The position numbers and the translations under genes were made by a program. Below, piece by piece: positions 14,758-19,796 of a stretch of DNA of 19,796 bases. Numbering within the stretch: position 1 is the stretch's first letter; every line of letters begins with the position of its first letter. This stretch comes from DASWID01 sp049682815 (GTDB lineage: Bacteria; Desulfobacterota_D; UBA1144; Nemesobacterales; CSP1-2), in contig JBAUII010000130.1 of NCBI GenBank assembly GCA_049682815.1, positions 1 to 19,796 of the forward strand. Reading direction: 5' to 3'. The notes beneath the pieces are model-generated. The model ran no database searches, was not told where the DNA came from, and saw only the letters and a program-made list of their open reading frames with translations.

Positions 14758-16848
14758 CTATTGTCCGGAGGTCAGTTTCCTTATGCCGAGTTTTTGCATT
14801 CGAGACCGAAGTGTACTTGGATTTATCTTCAAGATCGAAGCCGCGCCCCTTTTCCCGTCGATCACCCAGTCGGTCTTCTCAAGGGTATCAATTATATGAG
14901 ATCGTTCCACATCCTCCAGGGTTTGATCAATTGTCAATTCAGACGAAACGTTTGAACCCAACAGAGATTCATCGATCTGGATATCGGATCCGTGAGAAAG
15001 CACAACAGCGCGTTCGATCACGTTTTGTAACTCTCTTATGTTTCCGGGCCAGGGATAAGAAGTTATCCTATCCATAGTGTCCTTGGAGATGGGTTTAAAA
15101 TTTTTATTCATCTTTTTAGCAAACTTAGTGAGAAAGAAATTCGTCAATAGTGGAATATCAGGTCTTCGTTCTCTCAGTGGTGGTACCTCGATGGGAAAAA
15201 CATTTAGCCTATAGAAAAGATCAGAGCGGAATGACCCTTTCCTTACCGCGTCGGTAAGATTTCGATTTGTAGCAGCAATTACACGTACATCCGCGCTGAT
15301 AGTCTTACTGCTACCCACACGTTCAAATTCACCTTCTTGAAGTACACGCAATAGCTTGACCTGAGTGTCAAGGGGCAATTCGCTAACCTCATCCAAAAAT
15401 ATCGTGCCTCCGTCAGCAAGCTCAAACCGTCCAACTCTCTGTTGCAACGCTCCTGTGAAAGCCCCTTTCTCATGTCCAAACAGTTCACTTTCAACTAGGC
15501 CCGCAGATATTGCCCCACAGTTTACCTTTACAAGAGGCCGATCCTTACGATTGCTAAGGTTATGAATGGCTCTAGCAATAAGCTCTTTACCAGTGCCGGT
15601 CTCTCCGTATATCAACACGGCAGAATCAGATGTTGCGACTTTCTCCACACTACTGAGTGTTTTCTTGAGTGATTCACTCTGGCCGATGATCTCCTCGAAA
15701 TTGTATTCCGTTTTGATTTCTTCCTGCAGATACACATTTTCAATCTCAAGACGGTTTTTGAGTTGTTCAACTTCTAATAGAGCCTCATGAAGAGCCTGCT
15801 CGGCATTCTTTCGCTCGGTTATGTCCTCTACCATCGCAAACGTATACATGAAATTCCCTCCGTCGTCGCGGATAGATGAACAGATTGTATTTGCCCAAAT
15901 CAGCCGACCATCTTTTCTAACATAGCGTTTCTCGACGCGGAAATCCCCGATTTTCCCCTCCACAAGCTCGGTGAACAGTCTTTTACTCTCGTCAAGGTCT
16001 TCCGCGAAGGTTATTTCCTTAAAACTCATGCCCTTGAGCTCCTCTTCGGTGTATCCGAGCATTTCCTGAAACGAATTGTTGATATGTCGGAATCTCCCGA
16101 CGGCATCGTTGATCGAAACTCCGATAGGGGCCGATTCAAAAAGCGCCCTAAAGCGCTCTTCACTTTCTCTTAGACTATGCACGGCCTTCTCGCGCTCCAT
16201 TTCGGCTCCGGCACGCGCCGCAAAAATCTTAAGTACTGACAGTCCATGCGGTTTTTCCGCCATCGGTTCGCGATCGAAGATAGCAATGTGTCCAAGCACA
16301 TTCTGGTATGAGTCACGAATAGGGATTCCCAGAAAACTCTCTGTTCCCCACTCCTTAAGACCCACGTCACTCGGAAACAGGGTCTGCAAAGAATTGGGAT
16401 AGTAGCATACAGTTCCATTTATTACGTTTTCGCACGGAGTTCCGGCGAGCGTGTACTCAAAGTTTTCGCCGAACTCTTTGCCCATCCAAACGGCCCGGGT
16501 TCGAACCCTGGTCGAGGCTTCGTCTGTACACTGTGTGATGAACGCATAGCTAACATTAAGTGCAGAAGCAAGATGATGCACGAGTGAGCAAAAGAAATCT
16601 GAACCGGTAACCGCGGCTGTTCCCTCTGCAAGATGCTGGAGCAATTTCAGAGACTTAATGTCTTGCTGTGAGAGCGTATCTGACTCTTTCCGCTCCTCAG
16701 TCATTTTTTCTAATGCCTTCGAGCTTTGAGAAAACAAATTTACATCAGGATTAACCAATTGCTCAATATCTCGCTCCTTATGGTGCACTTCCCCTCGTCG
16801 ATTATTCTTTTTAGCCCTAGTATTATTAGGGCCACGCTCATCAACCAT
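14758..16848 (-). CDS. Sigma-54-dependent transcriptional activator with GAF and PAS sensor domains
   Basis: The 696-residue protein is a bacterial enhancer-binding protein. After a charged N-terminus come a GAF domain (about 80-205), a PAS domain with PAC (about 225-350: ESEERFRALFESAPIGVS to FAMVEDITERK), a short coiled coil (about 350-385), the AAA+ domain (about 388-625) and a Fis-type helix-turn-helix (about 645-690, ending near STLRSRMQKLGIRK). Walker A is GETGTGKE from residue 415, and the sigma-54 contact loop GAFTGA is intact at 462-467, with GGTIFLDEVSEL as Walker B. It therefore should remodel sigma-54 polymerase in response to a small molecule or redox signal sensed by GAF/PAS, which is unknown. 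There is no receiver domain. The Shine-Dalgarno before the ATG is weak. It is transcribed away from a sigma-54 promoter, its likely target. Confidence 0.94.
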   Translation of the reverse strand: MVDERGPNNTRAKKNNRRGEVHHKERDIEQLVNPDVNLFSQSSKALEKMTEERKESDTLSQQDIKSLKLLQHLAEGTAAVTGSDFFCSLVHHLASALNVSYAFITQCTDEASTRVRTRAVWMGKEFGENFEYTLAGTPCENVINGTVCYYPNSLQTLFPSDVGLKEWGTESFLGIPIRDSYQNVLGHIAIFDREPMAEKPHGLSVLKIFAARAGAEMEREKAVHSLRESEERFRALFESAPIGVSINDAVGRFRHINNSFQEMLGYTEEELKGMSFKEITFAEDLDESKRLFTELVEGKIGDFRVEKRYVRKDGRLIWANTICSSIRDDGGNFMYTFAMVEDITERKNAEQALHEALLEVEQLKNRLEIENVYLQEEIKTEYNFEEIIGQSESLKKTLSSVEKVATSDSAVLIYGETGTGKELIARAIHNLSNRKDRPLVKVNCGAISAGLVESELFGHEKGAFTGALQQRVGRFELADGGTIFLDEVSELPLDTQVKLLRVLQEGEFERVGSSKTISADVRVIAATNRNLTDAVRKGSFRSDLFYRLNVFPIEVPPLRERRPDIPLLTNFFLTKFAKKMNKNFKPISKDTMDRITSYPWPGNIRELQNVIERAVVLSHGSDIQIDESLLGSNVSSELTIDQTLEDVERSHIIDTLEKTDWVIDGKRGAASILKINPSTLRSRMQKLGIRKLTSGQ

Positions 16849-16892
16849 AAAGAAGTTCTATGATATTCTTTCAATAGCTCCCTAGAGGGTAT

Positions 16893-16921
16893 ATTATAGT
16901 GCTCCCATCGCCCTCAATCAA
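16893..16921 (-). promoter_or_regulatory. Sigma-70-type promoter of the sigma-54 activator gene
   Basis: On the - strand TTGATT (16921-16916) and a perfect TATAAT (16898-16893) are separated by 17 nt. Transcription would start near 16886, giving a leader of about 38 nt before the ATG at 16848. Position and match are both good. Confidence 0.65.
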
Positions 16922-16963
16922 TAGGGTTTAGTCGTATTAGCCCCATGTTAGCCGGAACTCCGT

Positions 16964-17015
16964 GATATTTCGTACCACTCTCGACATTTCGTGAAGTATA
17001 TTTCGGCGATCGAAA
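16964..17015. promoter_or_regulatory. Candidate enhancer (upstream activator) sites between the divergent promoters
   Basis: GATATTTCGT (16964-16973) is repeated with one change as GACATTTCGT (16983-16992), 19 nt apart. A third ATTTCG (17000-17005) starts an inverted repeat TTTCG-N5-CGAAA (17001-17015). The cluster is about 100-150 bp upstream of the predicted sigma-54 start site, the usual place for activator binding. Binding by the divergent activator is inferred. Confidence 0.45.
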
Positions 17016-17092
17016 ACCAATCTGTCAGGGCCCATACATAAAACACAACAATGTGAATCACTTACGAATATACATGAAAGCCCGAACCTTTT

Positions 17093-17107
17093 TGGCACAG
17101 CGCTTGC
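17093..17107 (+). promoter_or_regulatory. Sigma-54 (-24/-12) promoter of the STAS-ECF sigma gene set
   Basis: TGGCAC (17093-17098), 5 nt, TTGC (17104-17107), with GG and GC exactly 10 nt apart and a T-rich flank, matching the TGGCAC-N5-TTGC consensus. Transcription would start near 17119, about 55 nt before the ATG at 17175. A gene for a sigma-54 activator is divergent from it. Confidence 0.85.
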
Positions 17108-17174
17108 GATGATACTACACCGAAGACATATAAGATCGGATTAAAAAAGCGGATTTAGAAAGGGACTCAAACTA

Positions 17175-17462
17175 ATGTTTAAAATCACCAAGACCAAAGA
17201 GCATGACAACACAATAAACCTGAAAATGGATGGCAAGCTAGTTGAAGAATGGCTCTCAGAATTTGAAAATCTATACCTCAAGATCAAAAACGAGGACTTT
17301 AAGAGAATTATAATAGACCTCTCGGGTGTCAGTTTTATTGATGATAACGGAATTGATTTCATACAAAAAATAAAGGATGAGAGGATTGACATAATCAACT
17401 GTTCGCCTTTTATCGAATCGCTACTGGGCGACTTGGTAAGCAGGGATAGAATCGAGAAATAG
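17175..17462 (+). CDS. Single STAS-domain protein (anti-sigma antagonist-like)
   Basis: The 95-residue protein is a lone STAS domain, with the core IIIDLSGVSFIDDNGIDFI (residues 45-63) and the alternating beta/alpha pattern of the family. STAS proteins such as SpoIIAA bind anti-sigma kinases and are switched by phosphorylation of a serine in the DSSG loop. Here the loop is D56-D57-N58-G59, so no Ser or Thr is available and classic switching looks impossible. No HATPase anti-sigma kinase gene lies nearby. GAAAGGGA before the ATG serves as a ribosome site. It is the first gene downstream of the sigma-54 promoter and 25 nt upstream of the ECF sigma factor, so it is expected to be co-expressed. 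Its role may be protein binding rather than partner switching. Confidence 0.82.
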   Translation: MFKITKTKEHDNTINLKMDGKLVEEWLSEFENLYLKIKNEDFKRIIIDLSGVSFIDDNGIDFIQKIKDERIDIINCSPFIESLLGDLVSRDRIEK

Positions 17463-17487
17463 AAATTAGAGGGTTAAGGAGATTGAA

Positions 17488-18147
17488 ATGGATACAATTA
17501 ACGTTGTAGATCTACTAACATCTTCAGGAAAGGATTCGAAGCCGTTCTTGGATCGAAAGACGTACCTTGAGAACGAAGAACCTGTACTCATAGAACAGCT
17601 TAAGAACGGTGATCATGAAGCATTCGAGGCGATATTCAGTCTCTATGGAAACAAGGTTTACAACCAGGCTCTCAGGCTGCTAGGGAATAGTTCTGATGCC
17701 GAGGACGTGGTTCAGGAAGTGTTCCTACTTGTATATAGAAAGTCGAAGAGTTTCCAAGGTAAGTCAAAGTTTTCCACTTGGCTCTACCGCCTCACGATGA
17801 ATGCGGCAATCACAAAGCTCCGCAAGAGCAAAGACGAATGCGTTTCAATCGATGACTTCCTACCAAAGTTCAGCGATGATGGTCATCACTCGGTAAGACC
17901 TGTGGTAGATTGGTCTCAAGAGGTTGATAAGCTGGCGAGCAGTTTGGAGTTATCCCGTGTGATAAGCCAGGCACTAGATCGGCTCCAGCCAATAGATAAG
18001 GCAGTGCTGGTTTTGAGCGATTTAGAAGAGTTGTCTAACCGCGAGATTAGTGAAATACTCGGACTGAGCATCCTAGCGGTAAAGGCTCGACTCCATCGTG
18101 CGCGGCTATTTTTACGGGGAAAGCTAGCGGCCCATCTAGGGTACTGA
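17488..18147 (+). CDS. ECF-type RNA polymerase sigma factor (RpoE-like)
   Basis: The 219-residue protein has the two domains of ECF sigma factors. Region 2 spans about 37-105 (HEAFEAIFSLYGNKVYNQALRL..., SDAEDVVQEVFLLVYRK, FSTWLYRLTMNAAITKLRK, shown here as separate pieces). Region 4 spans about 155-212 (ALDRLQPIDKAVLVLSDLE, SNREISEILGLS, VKARLHRARLFLRGKL). It should direct polymerase to -35/-10 promoters of a stress or envelope regulon. The N-terminal extension of about 35 residues is ordinary for RpoE-like members. A strong AAGGAG precedes the ATG. Its gene lies behind the STAS gene and a sigma-54 promoter, so ECF-controlled genes would come under sigma-54 control. A zinc-finger anti-sigma candidate follows. 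Confidence 0.94.
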   Translation: MDTINVVDLLTSSGKDSKPFLDRKTYLENEEPVLIEQLKNGDHEAFEAIFSLYGNKVYNQALRLLGNSSDAEDVVQEVFLLVYRKSKSFQGKSKFSTWLYRLTMNAAITKLRKSKDECVSIDDFLPKFSDDGHHSVRPVVDWSQEVDKLASSLELSRVISQALDRLQPIDKAVLVLSDLEELSNREISEILGLSILAVKARLHRARLFLRGKLAAHLGY

Positions 18148-18200
18148 AATCCCCAAGCAATCTCAAAGGTTAGCTCCCGAATTCCCGGCAGCTTGCTGTA

Positions 18201-18217
18201 GCGTTATTCATTAACGC
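18201..18217. repeat. Small stem-loop between the ECF sigma and anti-sigma genes
   Basis: GCGTTA (18201-18206) and TAACGC (18212-18217) with a 5-nt loop, followed by GAAAAAATT. It is not a T-tailed terminator on the + strand. It may reduce read-through or affect expression of the next gene, or mean nothing. Confidence 0.4.
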
Positions 18218-18244
18218 GAAAAAATTAGCATCATATTTCAAACT

Positions 18245-18249
18245 AGGAG
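18245..18249 (+). promoter_or_regulatory. Ribosome binding site pointing to the ATG at 18261, not to the anti-sigma frame
   Basis: AGGAG lies 11 nt before ATG 18261, which opens an 18-codon reading frame ending at TAA 18315-18317. The anti-sigma frame's own ATGs (18280 and 18295) have no Shine-Dalgarno site. Confidence 0.5.
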
Positions 18250-18279
18250 CGTCTAATAAGATGATAATCGATAGTACCG

Positions 18280-18576
18280 ATGATTTGGTCATTTATGAAA
18301 AGAAAAAAAATAAATAAGACTAAAGACAGACAATTTGAGTTGGATTGCAAAAAGGCTACAGCTTTGATACAAGATTATATAACAGGCGAACTGGAACCCG
18401 ATATCGCATCGGAATTAGAGAAACATTTAAGCATTTGTCCTGACTGTGTCGCTTTTCTGAATACTTACAAAAAAACTACTGATCTGGTCAATTCCTTTTA
18501 CAACAAAAGACCGCAGACACTGAAAGAGGGATTAAAGAAGTCCCTGAGAGCGAAATTTAATAAAGGAGAAGCCTAA
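18280..18576 (+). CDS. Soluble zinc-finger (zf-HC2) anti-sigma-like protein
   Basis: The protein of up to 98 residues carries the anti-sigma zinc motif C23-x25-H49-x3-C53-x2-C56 (DCKKATALIQDY..., HLSICPDCVAF), typical of proteins that hold ECF sigma factors inactive. It has no transmembrane segment, so it would be a soluble, possibly redox-sensitive, anti-sigma, unlike membrane RseA-type proteins. Residues after the finger are a basic helix (TLKEGLKKSLRAKF). The start is uncertain: ATG 18280 or 18295 both lack a ribosome site, while the good site serves ATG 18261 in another frame. Loss of one A from the A8 run at 18303-18310 would join that frame to the finger. It is 132 bp downstream of the ECF gene, probably its partner, and ends 35 bp from the convergent lipoprotein gene. 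Confidence 0.75.
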   Translation: MIWSFMKRKKINKTKDRQFELDCKKATALIQDYITGELEPDIASELEKHLSICPDCVAFLNTYKKTTDLVNSFYNKRPQTLKEGLKKSLRAKFNKGEA

Positions 18577-18611
18577 GAGGTTTTTTACAGTATCCCTGAC
18601 CCCCTTCTAGT

Positions 18612-19322
18612 TCATTTTTTTGTAACCCAACTCGCATTGGGAAGCTGTATGGCCCAACCGGGCTTAGCCTCACTTCTTCTAACCGCAGCAAACTGCTCTG
18701 CCGCCTCCGGAGCGACACGCTGGACATTCTCAGGCGTAGCCTGGAGGCCATTTATCTCAACAATCGCCGCGGCCATCCCCTCGATGATTTTCATCCTATC
18801 CTTATTTTCGGCATTAAATGCACCCCTTTCCTGACTGGTAAGATCACCCAACATCACAAGTAATCCCTTATTACCCTCGCCGACTTTACGTTCTGACAGC
18901 ATTTTACTTATCTCATTAAGTCTAGCCCCCCTGCTCTGAAATGCCCTGACCACCCCGGGCATATTGCGAATCTTATTTGTTATCTCTCTTGAGATGTCGT
19001 CCTGAGCCCAAGCGAATTTCGACAGATCTAATGAAAAATTACGCTCAAGCCTTATAAACCTCCTGTACGTCAGTAAGGGCTTCTCCGGATATTTCCTGAG
19101 GCTTTGTGGTTCCGGTACTGATTCCTTTTTCACAGGCGGTTGTCCACTTACGGGGCCCTCTCCTTCCTGCGGTTTTAATAGTTCTTCCTCCAGATCGATG
19201 TATGCTTCTCGAACCTCCTCGGCCGGGAAATAAACATTAACATTTATAGTAGCACAAGCCTGTATGAATATCGGAACTGATATAAAACAAATTAGTAGAC
19301 TCATTATTTTGTATCTATTCAT
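18612..19322 (-). CDS. ydbL: YdbL-family (DUF1318) lipoprotein with a YnbE-like N-terminus
   Basis: The 236-residue protein has a lipoprotein signal peptide with lipobox I20-Q21-A22-C23; Ala at +2 favours the outer membrane. The start of the mature protein, CATINVNVYFPA, resembles the short beta segment of YnbE-type lipoproteins. A proline/glutamate-rich linker (about 50-85) leads to a C-terminal DUF1318/YdbL-like domain (about 130-236), with SERKVGEGNKGLL, FNAENKDRMKIIEGMAA and the end PGWAIQLPNASWVTKK, comparable to the VGE...NAER...GKWVRK pattern of E. coli YdbL. In E. coli YdbH and YnbE form an intermembrane bridge for outer-membrane lipid homeostasis and YdbL tunes it. Here the two small partners seem to be one protein. 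It follows the YdbH-like gene by 12 nt, so they are co-transcribed. Confidence 0.82.
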   Translation of the reverse strand: MNRYKIMSLLICFISVPIFIQACATINVNVYFPAEEVREAYIDLEEELLKPQEGEGPVSGQPPVKKESVPEPQSLRKYPEKPLLTYRRFIRLERNFSLDLSKFAWAQDDISREITNKIRNMPGVVRAFQSRGARLNEISKMLSERKVGEGNKGLLVMLGDLTSQERGAFNAENKDRMKIIEGMAAAIVEINGLQATPENVQRVAPEAAEQFAAVRRSEAKPGWAIQLPNASWVTKK

Positions 19323-19334
19323 AAGACTTTCTCC

Positions 19335-19796
19335 TTAATTCCTCTTATTTCCGAGATCAATCTGAAGGTGTCCCTCACCGGCTCTCTTGGAAATTTCTCT
19401 AATTACAGAAAGCAAATGTGCCAAAGATATTGTATTTCGTCGTGGATCAACTTGGATAGATAAATTCCTATATCCAAGTACGCTGTTTGATATGTTAAAC
19501 TCGCTAAAGCTCAATACTCCGTCCTTAATATAACCTGAGATTTCTCCACTATCATATCTCCTGGAAGAACCGACGAAGAACCTGCTCTTTGCTCCCAGTT
19601 TCTCTAAAAAAGCCTTTCCCAATCTCCTCGACTCCTTTTTTGATTTTATAGACCAGAATTCAAAAAGTCCATCTATCGTCTCTAATTCTTCTCCATTGCC
19701 ATTAAGCCAAACGAGTCCATTTATCCGTCCCGTAATATAATCCTTGATGGAATTTACCCTATTTGAAATATCTTCAAGGCTTATGTCCTTAAACAA
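19335..19796 (-). CDS. ydbH: YdbH/AsmA-like intermembrane protein, C-terminal part (cut by the window edge)
   Basis: Only the last 153 or so residues are present. The frame is open to the last base, where it begins with TTG (an internal Leu), so the N-terminus lies beyond the window. The C-terminal stretch SNSVLGYRNLSIQVDPRRNTISLAHLLSVIREISKRAGE, quoted here as separate words SVLGYRNLSIQVDPRRN and ISLAHLLSVIREI, resembles the end of YdbH-domain proteins, long AsmA-like beta-groove proteins anchored in the inner membrane. It is directly upstream of the YdbL-type lipoprotein gene, as expected for this system. YdbH-like is a match by C-terminal similarity and context; a TamB- or other AsmA-like protein is the alternative. 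Confidence 0.72.
   Translation of the reverse strand: MFKDISLEDISNRVNSIKDYITGRINGLVWLNGNGEELETIDGLFEFWSIKSKKESRRLGKAFLEKLGAKSRFFVGSSRRYDSGEISGYIKDGVLSFSEFNISNSVLGYRNLSIQVDPRRNTISLAHLLSVIREISKRAGEGHLQIDLGNKRN

Noticed and set aside
16497..16508. GGGTTCGAACCC, which looks like a tRNA T-arm
   Set aside because: It lies inside the intact sigma-54 activator gene (GAF domain) and no acceptor, D or anticodon arms can be formed around it.
18577..18611. T6 run as terminator between the anti-sigma and lipoprotein genes
   Set aside because: Only a 3-bp stem (CCT-AAG-AGG) precedes it, too weak to call.

Overview
The window looks like chromosomal DNA from a Gram-negative, probably uncultured bacterium. 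The signs are a sigma-54 activator with a textbook -24/-12 promoter, an ECF sigma factor with a zinc-finger anti-sigma-like protein, an outer-membrane-type lipoprotein of the YdbL (DUF1318) family beside the end of a YdbH-like protein, and several exported or membrane-anchored redox proteins. Base composition is moderate. Small hairpin-forming repeats built on CTGAGC...TCGAAGG sit only between genes. This would fit a deltaproteobacterial-grade lineage, but I cannot place the organism firmly. There are no rRNA or tRNA genes, CRISPR arrays or transposases.

Region 1 (1-8334, all + strand) is a series of redox and small-molecule genes, most with a signal peptide or membrane anchor. It starts with an exported HbpS/GlcG-cupin fusion, then a second HbpS/GlcG protein whose signal peptide is broken by an apparent one-base frameshift. 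A large exported SMP-30/gluconolactonase-type propeller protein is translationally coupled to it. Next come a membrane-anchored MsrA-MsrB fusion, an anchored DM13-domain protein directly upstream of a GMC flavin oxidoreductase, and an exported two-domain VOC (glyoxalase-fold) protein. The mix suggests oxidation of an alcohol or sugar, opening of the lactone, and repair of oxidised methionine at the cell envelope. The substrate is not known.

Region 2 (8381-14488, + strand) concerns carbohydrate use. It holds a zinc glucose 1-dehydrogenase of the archaeal type with Asp as zinc ligand, a 899-residue GH63/MGH1-like glucosidase, and a GH133-type glycogen-debranching enzyme (amylo-alpha-1,6-glucosidase). 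Together these could release glucose from alpha-glucans or glucosides and oxidise it to gluconolactone.

Region 3 (14758-18576) is a regulatory island. A GAF-PAS-AAA+-Fis sigma-54 activator is transcribed leftward from a strong sigma-70-like promoter. Divergent from it is a sigma-54 promoter that should drive a STAS protein, an ECF sigma factor and a soluble zinc-finger anti-sigma candidate. The layout predicts a cascade: activator plus sigma-54, then the ECF sigma factor, then an unknown regulon. The STAS protein lacks the usual phospho-acceptor serine, and the anti-sigma gene has an unclear start next to an A8 tract.

Region 4 (18612-19796, - strand) carries a YdbL-family lipoprotein, apparently combining YnbE-like and YdbL-like parts, downstream of the C-terminal part of a YdbH/AsmA-like protein cut by the right edge. 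This is related to the YdbH-YnbE-YdbL system that supports outer-membrane lipid homeostasis in E. coli.
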